Positions 34,900 to 44,035 of a stretch of 64,000 nt of DNA are shown piece after piece. Under the pieces are notes generated by a model. It worked only from the letters and a program-made list of their open reading frames with translations. It searched no databases and was not told the origin of the DNA. Source of the stretch: Photobacterium marinum (lineage in GTDB: Bacteria > Pseudomonadota > Gammaproteobacteria > Enterobacterales > Vibrionaceae); contig NZ_AMZO01000003.1 in NCBI RefSeq assembly GCF_000331515.1, positions 115,359 to 179,358 of the forward strand, read 5' to 3'. Positions within the stretch are counted from its first letter, which is position 1. Every line of letters begins with the position of its first letter. Made by a program: the position numbers and the translations under genes.

Positions 34900-35607
34900 T
34901 TAGTTACCCTTACATTGTTTCGATGCGCGATTAAATTCAACTAAGAACTGCGGGTATTTCTCAACAAAAGCTTTCGAGAAATACACACCCAACGGCTGAG
35001 ACTGAACCCGGGTTTTAGAAATAGCACGGTAACTGATGCCCATCTTTTTGATGGTTTCTTCAATCACCGCATCATTACCCAGGATTGCCCCAACCTCACC
35101 ATTGAGCATCAGCTCAAGCATGGCTTTTGGTGAGCGCGGATTCTTAGTGACGCGATAGCCGTTCTTGTGCAGCCAGAACCATTTGTTGGAGCCGAATAAC
35201 GCCGCAACTTCAATCTGTCGTTTGAACATTTTGCTGTTAATATCCGTCAGACCTGAAAGCGAAAACCAGCTCCAGTTCTGCTCGGATACAGGTAAAGAAT
35301 AAACAGCATATTCATCACGCTTGACGTTATGAGAAGCGAGGAAAAAGCCGTGCTGAGTGCCGACTTCTGTCAGCAACTGAGCCCGGTCCCATCGGGTCAT
35401 CGTCAGCTGATAAGGCTGTTCCATCACCTTCAGTACACATTTGATCTTTTCGATACCGGAGCCTTTCATCTCTCCGTTTTCCTGATACTGGTAAGGAAAC
35501 CATTCCTGAGTCGCCAACAACAGGCGCTCTGGTCGGTTATCAGCCAGAGCTGAGCCACTGGCACCGGTCAATGTCAGCATCAGAGCAATCGAAAGCCACT
35601 GCTTCAT
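34900..35607 (-). CDS. Orphan periplasmic solute-binding protein (SBP family 3-like)
   Basis: 235 aa with a Sec signal peptide (cleavage near ALA/DNR, residue 22). The body follows the amino-acid-binding SBP_bac_3 pattern: LLATQEWFPYQYQENGEMKGSGIEKIK, shown here by its ends LLATQEWFPY and GSGIEKIK, then WDRAQLL, a hinge, and GEVGAILGNDAVIEETIKKMG. No permease or ATPase is near. It is the last gene of a four-gene block inside the T6SS operon, overlapping its upstream neighbour by four bases and abutting the FHA gene, so it is expressed with the T6SS. Ligand unknown. Confidence 0.8.
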   Translation of the reverse strand: MKQWLSIALMLTLTGASGSALADNRPERLLLATQEWFPYQYQENGEMKGSGIEKIKCVLKVMEQPYQLTMTRWDRAQLLTEVGTQHGFFLASHNVKRDEYAVYSLPVSEQNWSWFSLSGLTDINSKMFKRQIEVAALFGSNKWFWLHKNGYRVTKNPRSPKAMLELMLNGEVGAILGNDAVIEETIKKMGISYRAISKTRVQSQPLGVYFSKAFVEKYPQFLVEFNRASKQCKGN

Positions 35608-36752
35608 AGGTCGGAGGTCTCCATACTCATACCGGCGGCACGAATCATCCCGCCATTATGGGCGTAGATGTCGCTGGCCATTTCAATCAATACAAACGGG
35701 ATCTGCACATTAATCCGCTCAGCCTGTTTAAAGCTGATGGAAATATCAGGCGGTGATAGCAAGCCAACTGGCAAAGAGGCTGGCTCTTCACCATCCCGCA
35801 AAATTCGGATGCCGTACAAGGCCGCCTGGTGGGCGTTATTTTCAAAGCTGACACCAACTGACATCAGCGCACTGTTTTCACTGCCGTTTACCGCATCCGG
35901 CACTACAGTCAGCATTGGCAACTTGTCAGAAAAGGTGTAGATGTCATCGACACGATCAAGCAGGCTTGAGCTGCCTGTCAGCCAGAGCAAAGAGTTTTCC
36001 AACTCAGGATCAGTTGCTTTCATAGCAGCCACCTGATGCTTCATAACAGCCTGCAATGAACCGCCCCGCACGCCCTCATCAACTTCTATCGGGAAAACCT
36101 GCACACCATGCTGTTCCGCTTCTTCTTTCAGCGGCAAGTACTGCGTCAAATACGCACTGGTATTACTTTTTGCGTACAGGATGCCGATTTGAGTCAGCTC
36201 CGGCTTAAAGCGGCGCAGGAAACTGAAAGTGATATCAGCAGGCAGGTTCAGTGACGTAAACGCAAAATTGTCACCGCTGGTCTCATAGCTGTTTGTCAGG
36301 CCAAGCAATACCGGATCTTTGGCATTGACCGACACCACTGGCAGCTTGCCGCCTGCATATACCTTATGCATAGCGACAGTTGCTTTAGATCCGACGGTAT
36401 AAATCAGGTTGGCATTTTCTTCAGCAACCTGAATCCAGCGCTTCAATGTCGCCGGATTATCCGGAAGCAAAAAAACACGGAACGTCGCACTGCTCAGCTC
36501 ACGGCGAAAAACCGTCAACATGGTTGACAGTGCTGTGTCATAAGAATGAGCTTTACGGGAAATCAGCACCCAGACTTTCGGCTGCTCACCTCGGGGAATG
36601 AATGTGACCGAATTACCTGCCGGTTCAATCTTCCAGTCCGCTTGGTGGTGTGTATTTATTTCTTCACCAAGCCATTGAGGCCAGTTCGCCATTGCAGCAC
36701 CCGAGGCCAGCAGGCAACAGATAATCAACGACATCAGGTAACGATTGATCAT
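35604..36752 (-). CDS. Orphan periplasmic binding protein (ABC_sub_bind-like)
   Basis: 382 aa, Sec signal peptide ending near residue 22 (GAAMA/NWP). The pattern is that of the type-1 binding proteins of the ABC_sub_bind (TrpX-like) group: ANLIYTVGSKATVAMHK, LPVVSVNAKDPVLLGL, QIGILYAKSNTSAY and VSFENNAHQAALYGIRIL. No transporter genes accompany it. Coupled to its neighbours by four-base overlaps on both sides (ATGA type). With the SBP-3 gene it gives the block two different periplasmic sensors or carriers. Confidence 0.8.
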   Translation of the reverse strand: MINRYLMSLIICCLLASGAAMANWPQWLGEEINTHHQADWKIEPAGNSVTFIPRGEQPKVWVLISRKAHSYDTALSTMLTVFRRELSSATFRVFLLPDNPATLKRWIQVAEENANLIYTVGSKATVAMHKVYAGGKLPVVSVNAKDPVLLGLTNSYETSGDNFAFTSLNLPADITFSFLRRFKPELTQIGILYAKSNTSAYLTQYLPLKEEAEQHGVQVFPIEVDEGVRGGSLQAVMKHQVAAMKATDPELENSLLWLTGSSSLLDRVDDIYTFSDKLPMLTVVPDAVNGSENSALMSVGVSFENNAHQAALYGIRILRDGEEPASLPVGLLSPPDISISFKQAERINVQIPFVLIEMASDIYAHNGGMIRAAGMSMETSDL

Positions 36753-38947
36753 GCCATTACCTCCTGCTTTGCCGGACGGTCAAACAACCACATCGTGACG
36801 CCAGCGAAGGCAAAAAAGCCTGCCAGCCCCCAAAACGCCGACTGATTGCCGAAAGACGCGATCAGTTGACCGACCACCACTGATCCCATTACATGGCCGA
36901 GGCGCTCAAGGAAGCGATAAGTTGATGCAACAGAGTTGGCACTGTTTCCGGTTGTGGAACTCACTACGTGGGTGACTACCGGTGCATTGATAAAGCCATG
37001 GGATATCCCCATGACAAGCATTGAGGCTGTCGCGACATAAACGGTATATCCGGCATCTTCCAACGCAAAAGCGACGCCAAGCACCACCAGTGACAACGCA
37101 GCAATCACATTCCCCAGACACAGTGCCCACTTACTTGAACCGAACTTATCAATCAGCGGTGACACTTTGCCACTGATAAACAACACAGCAAATGCGTATG
37201 CCATCAGAACCTGACCGATGCTTTCTTTAGCAACACCTTTCTGGCTCAGCAAAATCGGCACAGCAAACGACACCACACCCGTCAGCATCATCTTGGTCGG
37301 AATCCCCACCAGCAGCATAGTACGAATAAAGGATGGAACGCGGATCAGCTCAGCCGAATCACGCATCATGGATTTCAGGTTATCAACCAGAGTGCCTTTA
37401 TTGCCGCTTTTCGCCTTCATCGAAGGCAGCACCATGCTGAACAGGAACATCAATCCCCCCACCAGCGCAGACAGCTGGAAGATACCGCTTTCACCCAGCG
37501 AATCAGCCAACAGCGCACCAATCGCGGCACCGGAGATAAACCCGGCATTGAAACAAAACACGATAATACCGGCAGCCTGGGTTTTATTAGACTGATCGCT
37601 AAAACGCAGGATATAGCCCTGAACGGAAATAAAGATCACCGCCTGGCCAACACCGGACATCAGACGCGCCGCCAACACCGTCACTAAGTGCGAGTCATAA
37701 GCCAGCATCAGGCAACCAAAACTCGAAAGCATGATCCCAATTGTCAGCACCCGACGGATATCGAAAATTTCCACCAAGCGAGAAGCCGGCAGCAAGGTCG
37801 CGGCAAAACCAACAAAGTAGACAGTAAAAAAGTACGACGACCAGGCTTCAGTACCGCCATTTTCCAGCGCAACCTGAGTCAGATACTGTGGCAGCACAGG
37901 CGCCATCAGTGACTCCATCAGCACAGTCACCAGTAGCAAAGGTTTAATCTGTGCCAGTACCACATCTGAGCGTCGCTTCTTTTTCGACTGACTGAGCAAA
38001 CGAATAAAGGCAAAACAGATAAACGCACAACCGGCAAACAAGATGGCGAAGTTTTTCAGGATTTGTAACAGCTTAGAAACCAAAGCCTTCGGATTGAATG
38101 AAATGGTTACCTTGTTCCCCTTGCTGTCGGCAACCGGGAACTCCGCCACACTTTCAACTGCTGCCATCGCCTGGTCACCCTGACTGCGGGCAATCAGGCG
38201 AGACTGACTTTCTACGACAATACCGGATACTTCTTTGTTCGACTGGCGGAAGCTGTCGAGCATGGCATCCATACCACTGACATGGTCAGGATTGATGCCT
38301 AAAGTCAGTACCGGAGCCAGACGCTGGGTAACAATATTGGCCATGGAGTTAGCTTTATTTTCCAGGCCGGATTTATACAGCGCCCCCACCATCATCATCA
38401 CGCAAACTGACATTGTCAGGAACACCATGCCAAAAGCGGTGAAGTAAATGCGCGGATCGTCACTGCGCAGCACCATGAACACGAATAGCACAACCAAAAT
38501 CGCAATCAGACCGATCATTGGACGAAAGCTCTCATTGATCGCCTTTTCCACTTCACTGTCACTGAGCAGGATTTCAAGCACACCGACCTGAGCAAACTTA
38601 TTGCTGAGTGGAATGGTGATCAGACTGCCGTCAAAATCATCGGTAGTGTAGCGGTAAAGTTCTTGCTGGCCGGAGATCACCCGGATGTCTACAACCGAAC
38701 GATCAGCCTGAACAATCGGTGACAGCACCTTTTCCAGCCCGGCGATATCATGCAGAGGCACGCCGGAGCTCAGGATCTGCTCGATACCGATACGGGCGGC
38801 TTCCGTCTGAGCCAAAACCGCATCCCGGCTTTGCTGCTGGTAACTTTTCAGTGCCTGGGCATACCCCACCACAAAAATCAGTGACAGGGAGAGCACCACT
38901 AACAGTGCTCCCAGCAAAAGTCGGCTGTATTGCTTAATCGTGTCCAA
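36749..38947 (-). CDS. Sensor-MFS fusion: periplasmic sensory domains joined to an MFS transporter
   Basis: 732 aa. N-terminal TM (about 10-30), a periplasmic Cache/CHASE-like domain (about 32-142) with a chemoreceptor-like character (AARIGIEQILSSGVPL), two TMs (about 143-190), a second extracytoplasmic domain (about 192-285, MANIVTQRLAPVLTLGI), a further TM near 290-312, then an MFS core of about 12 TMs with the motif-A-like VGFAATLLPASRLVEIFDIRR and ARLMSGVGQAVIFIS. The MFS half resembles drug or small-molecule exporters. Fusion of sensory domains to an MFS permease is unusual; it may be a gated exporter or a transceptor. It sits mid-module between the ATP-grasp and binding-protein genes. 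Confidence 0.82.
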   Translation of the reverse strand: MDTIKQYSRLLLGALLVVLSLSLIFVVGYAQALKSYQQQSRDAVLAQTEAARIGIEQILSSGVPLHDIAGLEKVLSPIVQADRSVVDIRVISGQQELYRYTTDDFDGSLITIPLSNKFAQVGVLEILLSDSEVEKAINESFRPMIGLIAILVVLFVFMVLRSDDPRIYFTAFGMVFLTMSVCVMMMVGALYKSGLENKANSMANIVTQRLAPVLTLGINPDHVSGMDAMLDSFRQSNKEVSGIVVESQSRLIARSQGDQAMAAVESVAEFPVADSKGNKVTISFNPKALVSKLLQILKNFAILFAGCAFICFAFIRLLSQSKKKRRSDVVLAQIKPLLLVTVLMESLMAPVLPQYLTQVALENGGTEAWSSYFFTVYFVGFAATLLPASRLVEIFDIRRVLTIGIMLSSFGCLMLAYDSHLVTVLAARLMSGVGQAVIFISVQGYILRFSDQSNKTQAAGIIVFCFNAGFISGAAIGALLADSLGESGIFQLSALVGGLMFLFSMVLPSMKAKSGNKGTLVDNLKSMMRDSAELIRVPSFIRTMLLVGIPTKMMLTGVVSFAVPILLSQKGVAKESIGQVLMAYAFAVLFISGKVSPLIDKFGSSKWALCLGNVIAALSLVVLGVAFALEDAGYTVYVATASMLVMGISHGFINAPVVTHVVSSTTGNSANSVASTYRFLERLGHVMGSVVVGQLIASFGNQSAFWGLAGFFAFAGVTMWLFDRPAKQEVMA

Positions 38948-38956
38948 CTACGGCTC

Positions 38957-40123
38957 CTAGGCTTGCGCCAGTGAATCGAACCGCTCATCCAGGCAATGCG
39001 CCACAGTTTGCGGGCGTTTTTCCTTCAGGAAAGACAGACGGTTGAAAACCATTGACTGGATCAGGTCGGTGTAGCTCATGTCTTCACGTTTCAGGTCATG
39101 ACAAACCAAGCTGATCTTATTGCCTTCAGGACGCTTAAGGTCCGGCTTTGGATTGGTCTCCAGTACGTAGAGGTTACCGGCCTTATCCATTCGCAGATCG
39201 ACGCGAACCAATGTTTGCAGGCCCAACTGACGGAAGATCTTCTGGCCGATTTGAGCCAGTTCACTGCGCAGCGGCTCATCAGATACAGCAATCAGGCGAT
39301 CCTGAGTGATCGGCTTAACATCCATTGATGTGAAAATTGCCTCACCATCTTCCAATACACGCTCAGTGATCGAAAATGCCAACGGATTAGACAGCTGCTC
39401 CAGTTTGCCTTGCTTGAATACATACTCACCGGCAACAGCAACGACAAACTCACGACCGCCAAGGAAGGGTTCGATCATGACTGTGTTGTTGGTAGCCTTA
39501 CGAACCTGCTCAACGACACATGCCAACTCGCTGCGATCAAATACCGGGTAAACATGAATCGACGCACGACCGGATACCGGTTTAACAATAAAACCTTCCG
39601 TAAAACGGGCTTCGATCTCATCAATAGCGCGTTGCTTACTTTCACTGGAAAAATCTTCATCAATGCCGACAGTGACAAAAGGTGCGGTTGGCAAACCGGC
39701 TGATTTAATTTCGTGTTTAAACAGGTGCTTGTTATCCAGAATACCCGCTGTCATCGGTGAGTGACCGACATAAGGCACACCGAGCATTTCCAGCGTAGAA
39801 GGCAGGTGGCACATGGAGTCAAAACCCTGCAAACCACCACTGTTAGTAATTACTAAATCAATCTGCTTTTCACGCAGAGCATGTGCCAACTGGATATCTT
39901 CCGGCAGCACATCAACGTGGCAAAAACCGGACTCACGCAATGCATTGGCAATATCGTGAGCAACCGGCTCGTAAGTTTTGGTTGAACGCGGGCTTAAATT
40001 TTCATAGATAAAATTATCAGGTTCTGTTTTCTCGCCACCGTGAACAACTGCAATTTTAAGTGAACTTCGTAACCATTGAAGTTGCTGTGGTGTAAATGGA
40101 TTTTTCTTCACTATCGTACTCAA
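38957..40123 (-). CDS. ATP-grasp ligase, D-alanine-D-alanine ligase-like, inside the T6SS cluster
   Basis: 388 aa with the Ddl three-domain layout: N-terminal LKIAVVHGGEKTEPD; GVPYVGHSPMTAGILDNKHLFKHE, given here as GVPYVGHSPMTAGILDNK, which matches the Ddl lid region; ATP-grasp strand GFIVKPVSG; MIEPFLGGREFVVAV; and the Mg-binding C-terminal VRVDLRMD...YVLETNPKPDL. The last motif departs from the Ddl consensus EINTxPG, so the amino-acid specificity is probably different. Likely product: a dipeptide or amino-acid amide. First gene of the four-gene block, 9 bases upstream of the sensor-MFS gene. Confidence 0.82.
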   Translation of the reverse strand: MSTIVKKNPFTPQQLQWLRSSLKIAVVHGGEKTEPDNFIYENLSPRSTKTYEPVAHDIANALRESGFCHVDVLPEDIQLAHALREKQIDLVITNSGGLQGFDSMCHLPSTLEMLGVPYVGHSPMTAGILDNKHLFKHEIKSAGLPTAPFVTVGIDEDFSSESKQRAIDEIEARFTEGFIVKPVSGRASIHVYPVFDRSELACVVEQVRKATNNTVMIEPFLGGREFVVAVAGEYVFKQGKLEQLSNPLAFSITERVLEDGEAIFTSMDVKPITQDRLIAVSDEPLRSELAQIGQKIFRQLGLQTLVRVDLRMDKAGNLYVLETNPKPDLKRPEGNKISLVCHDLKREDMSYTDLIQSMVFNRLSFLKEKRPQTVAHCLDERFDSLAQA

Positions 40124-40330
40124 ATCATAAATTCAATATAATTACTGCTTTTTAATATGCGCTTAAGTTCGTTCTTGTTTTTTATATTTAGTTGCACATC
40201 AAATCGTTTTTCAGTTCTTTCGTTATTAACAACTCAAACCGAAAACTGTTACTAAAACTAGCAACAAACCTATCTCCCCCTTTTTATTTATTACTAAAAA
40301 GAGGGAGAAAAGGGTTTTCGAGCAGGCTAC
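40124..40330 (-). promoter_or_regulatory. Gap with hairpin between the 336-aa gene and the ATP-grasp module
   Basis: 207 bases, the largest gap inside the minus-strand T6SS operon. It holds a stem CTCCC-c-CTTTTT (40274-40285) / AAAAAG-a-GGGAG (40296-40307), possibly a partial terminator, and could carry a promoter for the ATP-grasp module and the tagH-tssJKLM half. Confidence 0.5.
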
Positions 40331-41341
40331 TTAATCATAAAGAGCCTCGGCATTAGCCCTAATCGTAGTCTCGGTCTGCTCAAGAAGCTCCTCAAGAAAA
40401 GCCATATGAGCACGAGTTTCGAAAGCTGTTTTTTCCATCACTTCACACATCTGGGTTATTTTTTCAATGTAGTGCTTGCTTTCGTGAAAACTCATTGCCA
40501 AATCAACATTACTAACCTGCAATTGACCCAGAGCACCCGCTGCTGCCGCTGCTGACGGAATTGATGCTGCGTGGGCACGTTTAGCATTCACATCGGCTTC
40601 CCGGGATTCGAGCATTGCAATGGACTGCTTTAACTTATACAGATTCCTTTGAAGTTTCGGACCAAGCTCTGCGATGTCTTTCGCTTGCCATTTTGCAACC
40701 TTACGTTGAGCTTCCCTTGCACCCATTTGCTGCTCAAGTACCGCTTTGTTACCTGATGAGTACTCTTTCTTCTTACGAGCTTTGCGAGCTTCTGTCCCTT
40801 TACCACCTAAATAAACAAGACCGCCAACTACTTTTTTGGTAATGCCACCATCTGGAATCAGGCCTAAAGGAAGCATTGCAATTTTTTGAGGGTTCTTCTT
40901 AGCAACGCGGAACTGATCATGTAGTTTCCGTCGTGTTTTATATCCACGAGATTGCTGGAATTTTGAATAAGTGGCCGAAGTCTGATCCATAAAATCTTGA
41001 GCAGAATGGGCGTTCATCATATAACCAACACGATCACAAGCAGTGGCTTTAACCATTGTTGATGCGTGCATTTTCTGAGCAACAACTCGGCTGATATTCG
41101 ATGAAAACTTATCTTTTACATTCTGGACAATTTTGGTTCGCTCAAGCTTGGCGGCATTTTCATCAAGCTTAGCCATAGGTTTTTTCAAAACCTCAGATAG
41201 CGGCGTTGAATCAACAATATTTGTTGTTAAATCAACAACATTACCGGCAAGGTCTACGCGATCTTTTAACTTACCCTCGCTACCAGCAAAATCATTGATT
41301 CCTTTACCAAAGTCATAAGCTTTACTTAAATTCTCATGCAT
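40331..41341 (-). CDS. T6SS-linked coiled-coil protein of unknown function (336 aa)
   Basis: ATG 41341 with GTGAGGA upstream. Highly helical and basic: a basic centre (KTRRKLHDQFRVAKKNPQK, about 140-160), one weakly hydrophobic stretch (IAMLPLGLIPDGGITKK), a second basic patch (EARKARKKKEYSSG) and a long coiled-coil C-terminal half with an Ala-rich hinge (IPSAAAAAGALGQLQ). No signal peptide or catalytic motif. It sits between clpV and the ATP-grasp module. Family not recognised; an accessory or secreted protein of this T6SS type is possible. Confidence 0.6.
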   Translation of the reverse strand: MHENLSKAYDFGKGINDFAGSEGKLKDRVDLAGNVVDLTTNIVDSTPLSEVLKKPMAKLDENAAKLERTKIVQNVKDKFSSNISRVVAQKMHASTMVKATACDRVGYMMNAHSAQDFMDQTSATYSKFQQSRGYKTRRKLHDQFRVAKKNPQKIAMLPLGLIPDGGITKKVVGGLVYLGGKGTEARKARKKKEYSSGNKAVLEQQMGAREAQRKVAKWQAKDIAELGPKLQRNLYKLKQSIAMLESREADVNAKRAHAASIPSAAAAAGALGQLQVSNVDLAMSFHESKHYIEKITQMCEVMEKTAFETRAHMAFLEELLEQTETTIRANAEALYD

Positions 41342-41369
41342 AAAATATCCTCACGTAGGTAGAAATCCC

Positions 41370-41409
41370 GCAGAAGCGTCTTAACAAAGATGTACAGCCA
41401 CGCTTCTGC
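41370..41409. repeat. Inverted repeat after clpV
   Basis: GCAGAAGCGT (41370-41379) and ACGCTTCTGC (41400-41409), a 10-bp stem with a 20-nt loop in the short clpV-downstream gap; on the minus strand it lies just past the clpV stop, followed only by a weak T-rich stretch. A pause or attenuation hairpin is plausible. Confidence 0.5.
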
Positions 41410-41417
41410 CAGTTTTC

Positions 41418-44027
41418 TTAATTAATGGTGGTTTGAATCGAGCCATCACAAATAGTGACAGTAATGTTCGTTACAGGCTTATCCTCACTCATACGAACAA
41501 TGCATTGAGTTGCCAGCTCTGGCATCAGGGTTCGATTAATGATTTGCTCGATAGCACGAGCACCAGTTTCCGGAGAGTGATTCAGGCCAATCAGGTGCTC
41601 GATTAACTCTTCGCTATACGAGAAGCTGGCACCGTAATGGCTACGGACACGTTTTTCGATCCGACCAAGCGACAAGCGTGCAATCTGAGCCATCTCTTCA
41701 TCGTTAAGCGGGAAGTACGGTACGATAGTCGCGCGGCCCAGGAATGCCGGTTTAAAGAAACGCTGCAACTCAGGGAAAATCTCCTGTGTCAGCTCTGGTA
41801 CTGAAGGGCGGCCATTTGCACAACCATTTACCACCGCGCTGTCTGCCGCATTCGATGTCATGATGATAATGGTGTTGCGGAAATCAATTTCGCGACCTTC
41901 ACTATCAGAGATCGAGCCTTTATCGAAGATTTGGTAGAAGATGTCATGCACGCCCGGGTGTGCTTTTTCCATTTCATCCAACAGCAGAACAGAGTACGGG
42001 TTCTTGCGTACAGCCTCAGTCAGCACACCACCTTTACCGTAACCGACATAACCGGCCGGAGAGCCCAGTAGCATGGAAACTTTGTGCTCTTCTTTAAACT
42101 CAGTCATGTTGATGGTCGTAATATTGCGCTCACCGCCATACAGAAGATCAGTCAGTGCCAGGGCCGTTTCAGTTTTACCCACACCGCTCGGACCACACAT
42201 CAGGAATACTCCGACAGGTTTACGCGGATCGGTCAGACCGGCACGAGACATACGGATCGCCTGTGAGATCTCGGCAATCGGCGTTACCTGACCAATAACA
42301 CGCTCGCCAATATGGCTTTCAAGGTGCATCAGGCGCTCAACTTCCTGCTTAAGCATGTTGCCCACCGGAATTCCGGTCCACAGTGAGATCACTTCCGCGA
42401 TTGTCTGCTGTGTTACCTGCGGCAACACCAACGGTTGTTCACCCTGCATCTCATGCAGCTGTGCCATCTTTTCAGCCAGCTGTGCTTTTTCTTCGTTCAG
42501 GCTCAGGTCTTCACCAGCCAGGAACTGCTTATCCAGTTGCGTCTGTAACTCAATGATTTCAGCTACCAGCGCATTTTCCTGTCCCCAGCGAGTTTCCAGC
42601 TCATCATGCTGCTGTTTGAGATCTTCCAGACGTTGCTTCGCTTCATCTGTGCGACCATCTTCAATCGACCACAGCGCCGCTTCATGAGTCAGAGTCTCGA
42701 TTTCATTCTCGACATAACGGATCTGCTCGGCGATGGATTCCAGCTGGCGTGGTGTTGCGCTCTGGCTCAGGCCAATACGTGAACATGCAGTATCCAGCAA
42801 GCTGATAGCCTTGTCCGGCAGCTTACGCTCCGGCAAGTAGCGGACAGACAGTGATACCGCCGCATCAATTGCTTCTTGCATCACTTTAACGTTGTGGTGT
42901 TTCTCAAGGCTTTTCTTCACACCACGCAGCATGTGAACCGCATCTTCTTCATTCGGCTCACCGACTGCTACCACCTGAAAGCGACGGGTCAGGGCCGCAT
43001 CTGATTCAAAATACTGCTTGTATTCTGCCCAGGTCGTTGCAGCAAGAGAACGGAACTCACCACGCGCCAGCGCTGGCTTAAGGATGTTCGCTGCATCATT
43101 CTGACCAGCTGCACCACCAGCACCGATAAGGGTATGAGCTTCATCGATAAACATGATGATCGGCGTCGGCGACTGTTTGATTTCGCTAATTACATCTTTG
43201 AGGCGGTTTTCAAACTCACCTTTAATGCTTGCTCCAGCCTGAAGCAAAGAAAGATCCAGACTGCGAAGCTCAACGTTCGCCAGTGACGGCGGAACATTGC
43301 CTGCGACGATCTGTTGTGCCAGACCTTCTACGATAGCGGTTTTACCGACACCAGGATCACCGACCAGGATTGGGCTGTTCTGACGACGGCGGCAAAGAAT
43401 ATCGATAGCTTTGCGGATTTCATCACCACGGCCGGAAATCGGGTCAAGTTCACCGTCTCGCGCCGCCTGAGTCAGGTTCTGCGAGTACTTATCCAACGCT
43501 GGTGTGCTGATGTCACCGGTTTCGGCATTGACCATGCCCTGGGCAGCGTTTGCCGGGATTTCACTGGGTGTTGTCTGCGCAACCGCCTGACTACGCAACC
43601 ATTCTGAAGAAAGTGCATTGATCCACTGGCTAAGTACACCGTTATAAGCACCCTGCTCAATACGCTGTTTCAGCACCATCAGCAGGTGGAATTCATTCAC
43701 AGCCAGTTGCTTGTGATTAAGCGAAGCCACCATCCAGCTGTCTTTCAGCAACTCAACCAGCTGCGGAGACAACGATGGAGCGGCATCATTACCTCGCGGC
43801 AGACCTGACAGATGATCACTCAATCGCTCGATGAGGGCTTCATTCGCCATTGATACCTGCTCAACTGCTTTTTGCCAGCCGGATTGCTGCAACAACTGAA
43901 TGAACCAATGCTCAGGTTCAATTGAGAAATGACCACGGCTGACACACTCTCCGGCTGCTGCTTCAAGAGATGTTTTCAGGGTTGGCGTCAACCTTTTAAC
44001 AAGGCTTTGTAATTCAATATTTATCAT
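41418..44027 (-). CDS. clpV: T6SS sheath-disassembly ATPase ClpV (TssH)
   Basis: AAA+ unfoldase that recycles contracted TssBC sheaths. 869 aa with two AAA modules: Walker A GDPGVGKT at 223-230 and [10 protein letters not shown]; and GPSGVGKT near 605, with [16 protein letters not shown] middle coiled-coil domain (about 430-540) and an N-terminal sheath-binding domain are present ([20 protein letters not shown], here seen as [17 protein letters not shown]). Length and motifs are typical. It follows tssG by 8 bases. Confidence 0.97.
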   Translation of the reverse strand: MINIELQSLVKRLTPTLKTSLEAAAGECVSRGHFSIEPEHWFIQLLQQSGWQKAVEQVSMANEALIERLSDHLSGLPRGNDAAPSLSPQLVELLKDSWMVASLNHKQLAVNEFHLLMVLKQRIEQGAYNGVLSQWINALSSEWLRSQAVAQTTPSEIPANAAQGMVNAETGDISTPALDKYSQNLTQAARDGELDPISGRGDEIRKAIDILCRRRQNSPILVGDPGVGKTAIVEGLAQQIVAGNVPPSLANVELRSLDLSLLQAGASIKGEFENRLKDVISEIKQSPTPIIMFIDEAHTLIGAGGAAGQNDAANILKPALARGEFRSLAATTWAEYKQYFESDAALTRRFQVVAVGEPNEEDAVHMLRGVKKSLEKHHNVKVMQEAIDAAVSLSVRYLPERKLPDKAISLLDTACSRIGLSQSATPRQLESIAEQIRYVENEIETLTHEAALWSIEDGRTDEAKQRLEDLKQQHDELETRWGQENALVAEIIELQTQLDKQFLAGEDLSLNEEKAQLAEKMAQLHEMQGEQPLVLPQVTQQTIAEVISLWTGIPVGNMLKQEVERLMHLESHIGERVIGQVTPIAEISQAIRMSRAGLTDPRKPVGVFLMCGPSGVGKTETALALTDLLYGGERNITTINMTEFKEEHKVSMLLGSPAGYVGYGKGGVLTEAVRKNPYSVLLLDEMEKAHPGVHDIFYQIFDKGSISDSEGREIDFRNTIIIMTSNAADSAVVNGCANGRPSVPELTQEIFPELQRFFKPAFLGRATIVPYFPLNDEEMAQIARLSLGRIEKRVRSHYGASFSYSEELIEHLIGLNHSPETGARAIEQIINRTLMPELATQCIVRMSEDKPVTNITVTICDGSIQTTIN

Positions 44028-44035
44028 GACGTTTC

